64,000 nt of DNA from Muribaculaceae bacterium (GTDB lineage Bacteria > Bacteroidota > Bacteroidia > Bacteroidales > Muribaculaceae). Made by a program: the position numbers and the translations under genes. Of this stretch, positions 43,654 through 52,286 are shown one piece after another; position 1 is the stretch's first letter; every line of letters begins with the position of its first letter. Below the pieces are notes generated by a model. The model was not told where the DNA came from, searched no databases, and saw only the letters and a list, made by a program, of their open reading frames with translations. The DNA lies in assembly GCA_023663365.1 (NCBI GenBank), contig JAMPHP010000001.1, positions 1,156,395-1,220,394 on the forward strand, given 5' to 3'.

Positions 43654-44557
43654 TGCAGCCCTGTGTGGCAAGACCTTGCTCCGCGGAGTGGGGCAGGTGA
43701 TGTTTATGCGCGATGCGCGCTCCGGCCTGCTTTTTCTTGCCGCGATAGTATGTGCGGCTATTGAGTGCGGGACGCCGTCGCTTGCGGTGGCGGCCTGTGT
43801 GGGCACAATAGCGTCGACCGTAGCCGGATATATACTTGTGCCTGAGGACAGGCGAAGTGACAGCGCCGATGGGCTCTGGGGCTTCAACGGCACACTCGCA
43901 GGCTGTGCTTTCGCGGTATTCTTTGCGCCTTCAGCCACGATGTGGGCGGCGCTGGTGATGTGTGCCATGCTCACGGTGCCCGTGCGCATAGGCATGAACA
44001 GCGTGCTCGGGCGCCTGGGGCTGAGCTCCTATACGGCACCTTTCGTGCTGATGACATGGGTTTTCCTGCTCGCCGCACACGGCTTTGCCGGGCTTGAGCC
44101 TGCAGGCGGAGCGGCCGAGGTGCAGCAAGTCGGCATGGGAGCAGCAATATTTGCACAGGCTTGGCTCAAAGGTATCGGTCAGGTTTTTCTGCTAAATTCG
44201 CAGATGGCAGGCGCACTTATTCTTGCGGGTCTGGCCGTGTGTAGCCTGCGTGCCGCGCTCTTGGCGGCATTGGCCTCGGCTCTTGCTGCCGGCGCTGCTC
44301 TGCTGCTCGGTGCCGATGCGGCAGCAGTGGCCGACGGGCTGTACGGCTATAGCCCTGTGCTCACGGCGATTGCCGTTGGCACCACTGTGAGGCTCACAGC
44401 ATGGCGCGGTGCGCTGTGGACGCTCGCTGCCGTGGTCGGCACTGTGGTGCTGCAGTCGGCCTTTAATGCACTGATGGCACCTTTGGGCATAGCCGCGCTG
44501 ACGGCCCCCTTCTGCGCCGGTTCGTGGCTCTTCCTTGTCTATCGTCCGGCAGAATAA
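43637..44557 (+). CDS. Urea transporter
   Basis: 306-aa polytopic protein of the UT family, which passes urea through a channel-like pore. GLWGFNGTLAGCAFAVF (about 73-89) and GLYGYSPVLTAIAVGTT (about 234-250) are the two UT signature repeats, and YTAPFVLMTWVFLLAAH and LTAPFCAGSWLFL are the paired pore segments. No urease lies in the window, so urea use must be encoded elsewhere, or the protein carries another small amide. It overlaps the channel gene by 17 bases and the convergent hydrolase gene by 19. Confidence 0.9.
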   Translation: MEALRDAALCGKTLLRGVGQVMFMRDARSGLLFLAAIVCAAIECGTPSLAVAACVGTIASTVAGYILVPEDRRSDSADGLWGFNGTLAGCAFAVFFAPSATMWAALVMCAMLTVPVRIGMNSVLGRLGLSSYTAPFVLMTWVFLLAAHGFAGLEPAGGAAEVQQVGMGAAIFAQAWLKGIGQVFLLNSQMAGALILAGLAVCSLRAALLAALASALAAGAALLLGADAAAVADGLYGYSPVLTAIAVGTTVRLTAWRGALWTLAAVVGTVVLQSAFNALMAPLGIAALTAPFCAGSWLFLVYRPAE

Positions 44558-45612
44558 TTCTCGAGCGAGATTTTGTACTGCTCGTCGGAGATCTCGCGCA
44601 GCTTATCCATGTCGATATAGCTCGGCCCGCTGCCACGACTGATGGGGAATACAAGCAGCTTGCGCTCGGCGGCATCAAGGCAAATAGGGCTGTAGGCACC
44701 TTCGGGAGCCGTGGGCCCGGCCTCATCGGGGATATGGTCGAGAGTCACTTTCACCACATGGGAGCAGGGAGGATAGCCGAGATTGGCCCACATGCGCAGG
44801 TCCGATGCTTTGCCTCCACGTGCCACGCCCTCTACGGCAATCGACGCGACCGACGAATGGCGGGGTATGAAGTCCATGTCGACAGCCCAGCGGTCGCTGC
44901 TCTCGGCTGCGTCGTAGCCCAGGACGCTATTGTAGAACGAGCGGCTCAGCCCCTCGGTTAGCGAAGCGGGCGTGATGCCTCCATGGGCGATCTGCTCGGC
45001 GAGAATATGCTCTGCATTGCTGTGCCTGATGTAGCCTTTGCCGCTGTCGGGACTGCCGCTGTAGGCGTAGTTGGTGCGGATGAGCACACCCTTGGGTGCG
45101 TCGGCGAGGTCGAAGCGCTCCACATTGTAGTCGTCGGCCTCGAAGTATGCCCCGCGTCCGTTGGCATCAAGCACCCCGAAGCAAGTGCGCACACCCATTG
45201 GCCTCGGCAAGGATTGCAGAAGGCGGTCAAAATCGTCGACGCTGCGGCAGGTCGCCAGCGCCTTTGCCATTACGAAGCCCTCGCGGTCGGCCCAATCGGG
45301 GGCGTTGGCGGGCAGATTGTATGCCACGGTGTTCATGATGGCGAAGCCCTCGTCGTTCATTCCCATCCATGCCTCGTCGAGGCACAGCGAATCAGAGCCG
45401 TTGAAAAGCGCCACATAGCCTATCTCTCCGGGATTTTCAACGCGGTAGAGGAAGTTGTTGGCCACCGATGAGTCGCGCTGCTTCCACAGGATAGGACGGC
45501 CGTCGAGGCTGGCTTCTGCCGAGACTATCATCGATGTGCACGCTGCCGTAGGCACCGTGCCGAGTGTCACCGCAGCGGCGAGAGCGAGGAGTAGGGGTTT
45601 GATTACTGACAT
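44539..45612 (-). CDS. Secreted Ntn-hydrolase, C45/penicillin-acylase-like
   Basis: 357-aa protein. The signal peptide (about 1-24) ends PTAA, directly before CTSMIVSAEASLDGRPILWKQRD. Cleavage there would expose Cys25 as an N-terminal nucleophile, as in linear-amide hydrolases of the Ntn fold; the G..ILWKQRD stretch gives the conserved Arg. AIMNTVAYNLPAN, CFGVLDANGRGAYFEADDYN and the RHSNAEHIL region fit the C45/acyl-CoA:6-APA acyltransferase-like family. Bile-salt or penicillin-amide hydrolysis, or a peptide-modifying role, are possible but cannot be told apart. It overlaps the queA stop by 10 bases. Confidence 0.72.
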   Translation of the reverse strand: MSVIKPLLLALAAAVTLGTVPTAACTSMIVSAEASLDGRPILWKQRDSSVANNFLYRVENPGEIGYVALFNGSDSLCLDEAWMGMNDEGFAIMNTVAYNLPANAPDWADREGFVMAKALATCRSVDDFDRLLQSLPRPMGVRTCFGVLDANGRGAYFEADDYNVERFDLADAPKGVLIRTNYAYSGSPDSGKGYIRHSNAEHILAEQIAHGGITPASLTEGLSRSFYNSVLGYDAAESSDRWAVDMDFIPRHSSVASIAVEGVARGGKASDLRMWANLGYPPCSHVVKVTLDHIPDEAGPTAPEGAYSPICLDAAERKLLVFPISRGSGPSYIDMDKLREISDEQYKISLENYSAGR

Positions 45613-46838
45613 AAAGGTGTGTTGAAGAACAGACACGCATCGCCGTAGCTGAGGAAGCGGTAGTCGTGGCCGAGGGCGTGGTCGTAGATTTTGCGCCAGC
45701 CGTCGCCTATGAAAGCCGACACCAGGAGCAGAAGTGTAGATTGTGGTTGATGGAAATTTGTAATCATCGCGTCGACGATGCGGTAGGTGTAGCCCGGAGC
45801 GATGATGATGCGGGTGCGGGCAAGCAATGTGCTTTCGCCGGAGGCATCGAGCATCTCTACAATTGCCGTGAGAGCATCGGAGGCACTGAGCTCGGGAGCA
45901 TCGCTGCGGTAGGGCGTCCACTGCGGCAGCTCGCCTGTCCACTGCCCGGCTCTGAGCAGAGTGCCGATGTGGTAGAGACTCTCGAGAGTGCGCACCGACG
46001 TGGTGCCTACGGCCACAATGGGGCGGCGACCGACAGTTTCTGCCAGCTCAGCTATGAAATCGCGGCTCACGGCGATGAACTCGCTGTGCATGTCGTGCTC
46101 GCCGATGTGCTCCGATTTGACGGGGCGGAAAGTGCCGGCACCCACGTGCAGCGTGACCTCGCGCCTGTCTATGCCGCGGGCATCTATGGCCTCGAGAAGT
46201 GCGGGCGTGAAGTGCAGCCCGGCGGTGGGAGCTGCTACGGAGCCGTCGATATGGCTGTAGACGGTCTGGTAGTCGGTGCTGTCGGAGGCCTCTGAGCGGC
46301 GGTTGAGGTAGGGTGGTATGGGTATCTCTCCTATGGCTGCGATGATGTCGGAGAAACTTACAGCGGCATTGTCCCACGAAAAGGCAATTGTCTGCGAGCG
46401 GTCTGCGGCAGGCTCGCCTGGAAGCCGTCGGGCCACGAGGTGTGTGGCGCCGGAAGCTGTGCTTACGTCGGCCTCGAGCGGACCGTCCTTCCATTTCTTG
46501 GAGTTGCCAACCAGACATTGCCATGCGCACTCGCCACGCGCACCGAAGGCCTGCTCGTAGTCGGAGGGGCTGTGAGGCTCGAGGCAGAAAATCTCGATAA
46601 GGGCGCCGGTGGTCTTGTTGAAGCGTAGGCGGGCGTTGATCACGCGGGTGTTGTTGTACACCAGCATTGCATCTGCCGGAAGCAGCTCCGGCAATTCTGA
46701 GAATACATGATCGGAAATGCAGCAGCCGTCCGACACAAGGAGTTTGCACGATGAGCGCACCGCCAGCGGGTGCTTGGCGATGCGCTCATCGGGTAGAGGG
46801 TATGTGAAATCTTCTATTTTAATATCGCGTGGATTCAT
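45603..46838 (-). CDS. queA: S-adenosylmethionine:tRNA ribosyltransferase-isomerase
   Basis: 411-aa enzyme that adds the ribosyl part of SAM to preQ1 in tRNA to form epoxyqueuosine. FTYPLPDERIAKHPLAVRSSCKLL at the N-terminus, DAMLVYNNTRVINARL, PTAGLHFTPALLEAI and HVGAGTFRPVKSEHIGEHDMHSE are the family landmarks, and the C-terminal MITNFHQPQSTLLLLVSAFIG is complete. The family is usually ~340-350 aa; the extra length lies mainly in the middle (around 95-150). Promoter at 46856-46886. Confidence 0.95.
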   Translation of the reverse strand: MNPRDIKIEDFTYPLPDERIAKHPLAVRSSCKLLVSDGCCISDHVFSELPELLPADAMLVYNNTRVINARLRFNKTTGALIEIFCLEPHSPSDYEQAFGARGECAWQCLVGNSKKWKDGPLEADVSTASGATHLVARRLPGEPAADRSQTIAFSWDNAAVSFSDIIAAIGEIPIPPYLNRRSEASDSTDYQTVYSHIDGSVAAPTAGLHFTPALLEAIDARGIDRREVTLHVGAGTFRPVKSEHIGEHDMHSEFIAVSRDFIAELAETVGRRPIVAVGTTSVRTLESLYHIGTLLRAGQWTGELPQWTPYRSDAPELSASDALTAIVEMLDASGESTLLARTRIIIAPGYTYRIVDAMITNFHQPQSTLLLLVSAFIGDGWRKIYDHALGHDYRFLSYGDACLFFNTPLCQ

Positions 46839-46855
46839 TCTGTGCTATTTTTGCA

Positions 46856-46886
46856 CAAAATTAGCGAAAAGCACGCGAATATGCAA
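46856..46886 (-). promoter_or_regulatory. queA promoter
   Basis: On the minus strand a TTG (46884-46886), a 20-base spacer, then TAATTTTG (46856-46863); the ATG is 17 bases further on. It fits the Bacteroidetes consensus. Confidence 0.65.
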
Positions 46887-46888
46887 TA

Positions 46889-48583
46889 TCAGAAGCGGAA
46901 GCCGGTCGACACTACAATATTATTGTAGTTGCGGGTAATCGATGCCGAGGGTGAGTCGATGCCGTCGTAGGGGGTGAAAGCGCGGTAGACAGCGCTCTGG
47001 CGTGTGTGCTGATAGGCCAGGTCGATATACCAGGAGCGCACGCGGAAGCCTACGCCGAGGCAGAAGTTCTGAGTGTCGCCATCGAAGGTATAGGCGGGAT
47101 TTGTGCCCGAGGTATACACGGTCGTACCGCCGTTGTAAGTCTCGCTCTTCACGGCCGAGCCTTGCCAGTTGTAGCCTGCACGTACGCTCATGAAGGGCAG
47201 CACGCGGTATTCGGCACCTATGCGCACGATGTTGGCGGCCTGGAAGTATTTCTTCACATCGGCATTTGCGAGCTTGTTGTCGGTGTATCCGCCGGTGCTC
47301 CAGCCGTAGTCGTAATCATAGTCGTAGTCGCTGTAGTTCTCCTCCTTGAGCTTCATGTCGGGGTAAGCCACGCGCTCGTAGTCGGCACTCAGGATAAACT
47401 TTGAGCCTATCACTGCCGATGCGCCGATCATGAAGCGCCAAGGTGTGTTGAGGCGCGATTTGTAGCTGTACTCGGGAGTGCCGAGGGCATCGTCGAGCTT
47501 ATCGACGTACTTTATGTTTGCCGGGTCGTTGGAGTAAGTCTTGCCGCCGTCGGGGGTGTAGGTGTACACTGCGTCGGCATATCCGCTGTGAGTGAGGCGC
47601 AGATAGGTTGGAGTGTGAATGGCCGCGCCTATGCGCAGCATCTCGATGGGGCGCACCACCACGCCGAATTTGAAGTTGGCACCCGAGCCGCTGATGTGCT
47701 GGCGGTTGGCTATGCCGAAGCCGGCGTTGCCTGTGCGGAGGGCGTCGGTGGTTTTGTCGTAGACGAGTGCTCCGGCGAGGCTCTCGGAGTAGTTGCTCTC
47801 TATGGTCTTGCTGAGGTCGTAGATACCCACGCCCATGCCGAGAAACACTATGTCGTTGATATTGCATGCAAGGTCGATGTTGTACTCGTCGATATAGCCG
47901 CGCTCGCGCTGGCGGAAGAGTGCATCACCCACGGTGCCGTTCTGGCCCAGCCCGGCATACTTGGTGTCGCTGCCGGCGGTGTTGCTCATCATAAAAGCCT
48001 GATAGGAGAGTATCGAGAGCCAGTCCATATACACAGGCCCCTGGTTGTCGTAGTATGCGGGGTCGTAATAAGGGTCGTAGTTCTCCCCGGGCAGCAAGTC
48101 GCCGGAGTTAACGCCGTCGGTGTAGCTCGCCACATAGTTGGAGAGCGACGATGGTGCCGGATTTACATGGCCCGACGTGATGCGGTCGTAGCTTGCCACG
48201 CGGTTGTAGCTCACACCCCACTGGAGGGCGCGGAACACTCCGCCGAAGTTAGCCACGCCCACATAGCCGAAGTTGTCGAAGTTGGCGCGCGTCTCATTCT
48301 CCTTGTATGAGCCGAAGTTGGTGGCTGTCTTATAGGAGCGCGGACTGATGTCGAAGGTGAGACCGATGTCGCTAGATCGGTAGAGGCCGAGGCCGGCGGG
48401 GTTCTGTGTCATCGACGATATATCGCCGCCAAGCGAGGTGAAAGCACCGCCCATGCCCACGAAGCGGGCTGTGCCGCGAAGCTGTGTGGGCAGCAGGTTG
48501 TAAGCGTCGTAGGCGCTTTGGGCTGTGGCCGCTGCCGAGAGCAAGGTAGCGAGACCTATTGCTGTGTAAATCCTTTTTTTCAT
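46889..48583 (-). CDS. FadL/OMPP1-type outer-membrane transporter
   Basis: 564-aa protein with a signal peptide (about 1-21, ending AATAQSAY). The N-terminus has YNLLPTQLRGTARFVGMGGAFTSLGGDISSMTQNPAGLGLYR, in which the NPAG element marks the FadL/TodX (OMPP1) family of hydrophobic-substrate transporters. Strands rich in Tyr and Gly continue to the end NNIVVSTGFRF, a terminal-Phe barrel signature. A DYDYDYDYG repeat lies near 420. It follows the low-complexity gene by 25 bases on the same strand. The substrate is not known. Confidence 0.85.
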   Translation of the reverse strand: MKKRIYTAIGLATLLSAAATAQSAYDAYNLLPTQLRGTARFVGMGGAFTSLGGDISSMTQNPAGLGLYRSSDIGLTFDISPRSYKTATNFGSYKENETRANFDNFGYVGVANFGGVFRALQWGVSYNRVASYDRITSGHVNPAPSSLSNYVASYTDGVNSGDLLPGENYDPYYDPAYYDNQGPVYMDWLSILSYQAFMMSNTAGSDTKYAGLGQNGTVGDALFRQRERGYIDEYNIDLACNINDIVFLGMGVGIYDLSKTIESNYSESLAGALVYDKTTDALRTGNAGFGIANRQHISGSGANFKFGVVVRPIEMLRIGAAIHTPTYLRLTHSGYADAVYTYTPDGGKTYSNDPANIKYVDKLDDALGTPEYSYKSRLNTPWRFMIGASAVIGSKFILSADYERVAYPDMKLKEENYSDYDYDYDYGWSTGGYTDNKLANADVKKYFQAANIVRIGAEYRVLPFMSVRAGYNWQGSAVKSETYNGGTTVYTSGTNPAYTFDGDTQNFCLGVGFRVRSWYIDLAYQHTRQSAVYRAFTPYDGIDSPSASITRNYNNIVVSTGFRF

Positions 48584-48608
48584 AGTTGAAGTGCTTGTCT
48601 GTTAGAAT

Positions 48609-49745
48609 TTATCGGCGTCCGCGTCCACCGCCTCCTCCGCGGCTGCCGCCACCACCGCCACCGCGATAGCTGCCACCTCCTGAGCTGCGATAGCTCGGTG
48701 TGCTGTGGTAGGAGCCCGACGAATTGCTGCGGTTGCTGCCTGAGTTGTAGGAGTTGGAGCGGTTGCTGCGGCTGGAGCCTGATGTGGCGCTTTGGCCGCG
48801 ACGGCTGTTGTTCGACGGGCGGGCGTTGCTGTTGTTGGCGGGCGACGAGGGCGTTGCCGACGGGCGATAGTTTCCTGTGCCGTTGTTGCCGGGGCGGTAG
48901 CCGCCGGGAAGTCCGTTGTTACCCGGGCGCATACTGCCTGCATTGCCGCCGTAGGAAGGCCTGCGGTTGGCTCCCGAATTGCCGCCGTACGACGGTCGGT
49001 GCGGGCGTGATGCACCGGGCGAGCCCGAAGCCCACGAGCCGGGGCGTGGAGGCCTTACAGTGCCGTGAGGCGGACGAGGTCCGTGGCCGGGATGATGCCA
49101 TCCCCAGCTGCCACCCCAGCCCCACGATGGGCCGAATGCAGGATAGTACCAGGGATCGTACCAGCCGAAGCCATACCACGGGTTGCAGCCCCAGCCGAAG
49201 CTCCAGCGCGGCCCCCAGTAGTTGTAGTAGCCGTAAGGGCCGTAGTAAGGAGCGAAAGCACCCCATGAGTTGTACCAGGGATCGACGTTGAATACATACA
49301 CATTCACATCGGGCTGCGATGCCGTGCTGTAGTAGTACTCGATAAGGTCCTGGTCGCCTGTCGAGGTCACAACCTCGGGGTTGTGGTAGCGCTCTATGCG
49401 GCGGGTATAGGTAAACTCACCGGGGTCGGTCGTTGCCGTAGAGTCGGCTTTTACGTCGGTGGTGGCGTAGCGCCGGTTGTAAGCATCGACATCCACGTTT
49501 AGCGGGCGCGAAGAGCTCACGGTATAGGTGTCGGATGCCGGTATGTCGGCTGCCGGCATCGTGGTGTAGTCGTAGGTCTGAGCCTGTATCGCTGCTTTGA
49601 GCTTGGCGTCGTCTTTCTTTTTCTTCTCTGCCGCTTTCGAAGGAGAGTAGTACAGATCATCGAAGGGATCCTGGGCGGCGGTCACGACGGGCATTGCCGT
49701 GGCAGCAGCCAGCAGGATGGCGAGAGTGGTGGTGATCTTTTTCAT
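48609..49745 (-). CDS. Secreted low-complexity protein (Trp/Tyr/Gly then Gly/Ser/Arg rich)
   Basis: 378-aa exported protein with a signal peptide (about 1-23). After a Lys-rich stretch (AAEKKKKDD) it has a normal-looking region with TYTRRIERYHNPEVVTS and DQDLIEYYYS. From about 150 to 225 it is dominated by W, Y, G and P (YYGPYGYYNYWGPRWSFGWG), then a P/N/G/R repeat region with NRRPSYGGN-like units, and finally a tail of GGGGGGSRGGGGGRGRR type. It resembles surface or RNA/peptidoglycan-associated low-complexity proteins of Bacteroidetes, but I know no function. It is operonic with the FadL-like gene. Confidence 0.75.
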   Translation of the reverse strand: MKKITTTLAILLAAATAMPVVTAAQDPFDDLYYSPSKAAEKKKKDDAKLKAAIQAQTYDYTTMPAADIPASDTYTVSSSRPLNVDVDAYNRRYATTDVKADSTATTDPGEFTYTRRIERYHNPEVVTSTGDQDLIEYYYSTASQPDVNVYVFNVDPWYNSWGAFAPYYGPYGYYNYWGPRWSFGWGCNPWYGFGWYDPWYYPAFGPSWGWGGSWGWHHPGHGPRPPHGTVRPPRPGSWASGSPGASRPHRPSYGGNSGANRRPSYGGNAGSMRPGNNGLPGGYRPGNNGTGNYRPSATPSSPANNSNARPSNNSRRGQSATSGSSRSNRSNSYNSGSNRSNSSGSYHSTPSYRSSGGGSYRGGGGGGSRGGGGGRGRR

Positions 49746-49816
49746 ATTATGATGATATTTTAGACTATTTGTATCTTATCTGACTATTTGACTCCTATGA
49801 GCCTCATTAGTTTAAG

Positions 49817-49824
49817 CAAAGATA
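49817..49824 (-). promoter_or_regulatory. Putative -7 box for the low-complexity/FadL operon
   Basis: The minus strand reads TATCTTTG (TAnnTTTG), 71 bases upstream of the ATG at 49745. No clear -33 element. Confidence 0.4.
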
Positions 49825-49878
49825 CGAAAAAACGCTTAAGTCAGGCAGCAGGTGCATCCCTTTTAAACTTTTTTATAG

Positions 49879-49898
49879 AAAAAACCGTCGGCGCGACG
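49879..49898 (-). terminator. Terminator after the HdeD-like gene
   Basis: On the minus strand CGTCG and CGACG pair around a 3-base loop, followed by GTTTTTT. The stem is short. Confidence 0.5.
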
Positions 49899-49961
49899 CT
49901 TGTTGGGCACCACACCGGCGGCAGTTATCACTGAATCATAGGTCAGGATGTGTGTTCGGTG

Positions 49962-50513
49962 TCACTTCTCTACCGGCTTCATTTCGTAGGAGGCGATGGC
50001 GATGGTGAAGCCCCAGTAGATAAATGCTATCGAGGTGAGGAAAGATACCATCAGCATGTCGCTCACAAAGCCTGCTTCAAGGAAGAAGAAGCCGATGAGG
50101 CACAGGATGATGCCGTTGACGATGCCCAGCCACCAGTACTTCACGCGGCGGCCTGCGGCGGCTCCTATAAATGCCTCAATACCCCAGAAGATAAAGATGA
50201 TTGCGAGGAAATAAGGGAATACCATCTCGGAGAGGATGATGCTGCGCACGAGCATGAAGCCGATAAACATGTCGATCACGCCTCCCGCGATCCACCAGCC
50301 CCATCCCTTGGCGTGGTGAGGTCCGGCGGCCACGCAGAGCTGTACGATGCCTGCAAGCACGAGTAGCCAGCCGAATATCTGCGATGCCACGGCATAGCCT
50401 GCTGCCGGCCAGAACCAATATGCGAAACCGCCGAGCACAAGGAGTATGCCCACAATCAGCACGATCCACCACAGGCGGCTGGTGCCGAGATAGTTGAGAT
50501 TTGTTGTTTTCAT
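49962..50513 (-). CDS. HdeD/DUF308 family membrane protein
   Basis: 183-aa protein with six membrane segments arranged as paired hairpins, the usual layout of the HdeD family: WWIVLIVGILLVLGGFAYWFWP, IFGWLLVLAGIVQLCVAAG, then GWGWWIAGGVIDMFIGFML. HdeD is named from acid resistance in E. coli; in Bacteroidetes the role is not shown. The C-terminus ends in EMKPVEK. It is downstream of the phosphoethanolamine transferase gene with a 69-bp gap. Confidence 0.85.
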   Translation of the reverse strand: MKTTNLNYLGTSRLWWIVLIVGILLVLGGFAYWFWPAAGYAVASQIFGWLLVLAGIVQLCVAAGPHHAKGWGWWIAGGVIDMFIGFMLVRSIILSEMVFPYFLAIIFIFWGIEAFIGAAAGRRVKYWWLGIVNGIILCLIGFFFLEAGFVSDMLMVSFLTSIAFIYWGFTIAIASYEMKPVEK

Positions 50514-50582
50514 AATCTAAGAGAGTTAAAACGTTGTTGTTTGTTTTTATAAATTTATAACAAATGGGGTGGCGATAAGTTC

Positions 50583-52286
50583 TCACCGAGCGGAAATTCC
50601 GTGGGCGCGCAGGCCGGCGATGTCGGGCTCGCGCAGTCCGCTGGCTGTCAGTGGCACAGCTTCGTTGTAGTCGTTGAGGTAGAGGCGCTCGGGCTCGCGG
50701 TAGCTCACCGAGCAAAGCGAGGCCTCGGGGCGCAGGTAGGGGCTGCTGATGCCGGCAAGGGTGAGCAGGGTGTGAAATGCTGAGCGGCTCGACGATACAT
50801 CTTTTGCCGCATTGGCCCGGGCTGTCTCGTGTACTCCGGGATGGGCGGCACGGTAGGCCGGCGAGGTCCACAGCAGCATCGGCACGTGTATCTGCCAGTA
50901 GGTAGGTGTGGGCGATGCGTGCAGGAAGCGCTTGCGGGAGTCGTCGTATATATCCTCGCCATGGTCGGCGAGGTAGAGCATGGCAGCAGGGCGGCCTGTG
51001 CTTTCGATGGTGGCGATGATGCTGTCGAGCACGGCATCGGCATATACTATCGTATTGTCGTAGGCATCAATCAAGTTGTCGCGGTTGTCGGGCGACGCTT
51101 CTGTCGACGGGTTGTGTCCGAAGGTCTCGTACTCGGCAGGGTAGCGCTCGGAGTAGTTGAAATGCGAGCCATAGGTGTGAAGCACTACAAATTGCTTTTC
51201 AGAGCTGTGTGAGCAAAGCTGGCGGCCGAGATAAGCGCAGAGCTCAAGGTCGTGGTGAGGCGCACCGTCGTCGTGGATGAAATGAACATCGTCGGCGCGG
51301 CTTCCGAAGAAGTCGATCAGCTGCCCGTTGCGGTCCTGGTTCGAGAGCCAGCAAGTGTGGTAGCCTGCTTCGGCGAAAGCATCGATCACTCCTCGGCTGC
51401 GATATATTGAGTCGCCGAACTCGTTGCAGTCGAGGTGCGAGAGCATCAGCGGCACGCTCTTATGAGTGGTATTGCTCTCGGAAAGGGCCTTGCTGAAGCT
51501 CACGAGCCCTTCGCGGCGGCAGAGCCGTGGTGTGGTGGGGCGGCAGTAGCCGTTGAGCTGCCAATTATCGGCGCGCGAGGTCTCGCCTATCACGAGCACG
51601 TAGACCTCAGGCTCTTCGGCGGCATGAGTCGACCGTGAGCCGTAGCGGAAATCGGAGGATGTGGCGAAATAGTTTTCCGACAGCGCTGTGCGCTCTCCGG
51701 CCACAAAGATATTGCTGATTACATTGGCGGGGAAGAGCTTGCGCGTGGGGCGGTAGTGCTCTGTCGCAAAGGCTGCGGCGAGCACTACCAGTCCTGCCGC
51801 AGTGAGTGCTGCTCCTGTCATCAGTCCGGTGCGGCGTATGCCGGCACCGAGCATCCTTCCGCCATTGGCAGCCATTGCGGCCAATGCTATGAGTGGCAGG
51901 TAGATGGCACATACCACGGCAATGGCTGCGCCGAGGTTGCGCAGCAGCTCGCCGGCCTCGTGGACGTTGGTGGTGACTACGTTGAGAAACATATCCACGG
52001 CGATAATCGACTCGCCGTAGAGGAAGAGGAGCACTATCTGGAAGGCACAGAGCACCATCACGGGCAGCAGGCAGAGTGCGGTGATGCCGTTGCGGCGCCA
52101 TGCCGCCATCAGAAGCATATATATGCCGGCCGGCAGAAGCAGGTTCACGGCGCGGTCGAGTGCCGAGTAGCTTGCTTCTGTGATGTCGAGCGCTATGTTG
52201 GGCACCGTCAGCAGCAGCGGCGTGAGCCACAGCAGGATGGCGGGCAGGATGCTCGGGCGGCTTGTATGTGTGTCAGAATGCTTCAT
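50583..52286 (-). CDS. Phosphoethanolamine transferase (EptA-like sulfatase-fold enzyme)
   Basis: 567-aa membrane enzyme. Five N-terminal membrane segments (to about 190) precede a periplasmic alkaline-phosphatase-like domain. VLVIGETSRADNWQLNGY near 230-247 contains the zinc-binding Glu and nucleophile Thr, SNTTHKSVPLMLS follows, and YLADHGEDIYD carries the second metal site. Members add phosphoethanolamine to lipid A or other glycans, which lowers cationic peptide binding. The lipid A role is inferred by family. The start overlaps the preceding barrel gene by 14 bases. Confidence 0.9.
   Translation of the reverse strand: MKHSDTHTSRPSILPAILLWLTPLLLTVPNIALDITEASYSALDRAVNLLLPAGIYMLLMAAWRRNGITALCLLPVMVLCAFQIVLLFLYGESIIAVDMFLNVVTTNVHEAGELLRNLGAAIAVVCAIYLPLIALAAMAANGGRMLGAGIRRTGLMTGAALTAAGLVVLAAAFATEHYRPTRKLFPANVISNIFVAGERTALSENYFATSSDFRYGSRSTHAAEEPEVYVLVIGETSRADNWQLNGYCRPTTPRLCRREGLVSFSKALSESNTTHKSVPLMLSHLDCNEFGDSIYRSRGVIDAFAEAGYHTCWLSNQDRNGQLIDFFGSRADDVHFIHDDGAPHHDLELCAYLGRQLCSHSSEKQFVVLHTYGSHFNYSERYPAEYETFGHNPSTEASPDNRDNLIDAYDNTIVYADAVLDSIIATIESTGRPAAMLYLADHGEDIYDDSRKRFLHASPTPTYWQIHVPMLLWTSPAYRAAHPGVHETARANAAKDVSSSRSAFHTLLTLAGISSPYLRPEASLCSVSYREPERLYLNDYNEAVPLTASGLREPDIAGLRAHGISAR

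Noticed and set aside
49847..49961. An in-frame extension after the HdeD-like stop, about 33 codons, ending in a sensible-looking peptide.
   Set aside because: It lies after a normal stop, has no ATG, and includes a terminator hairpin. Probably a chance frame.
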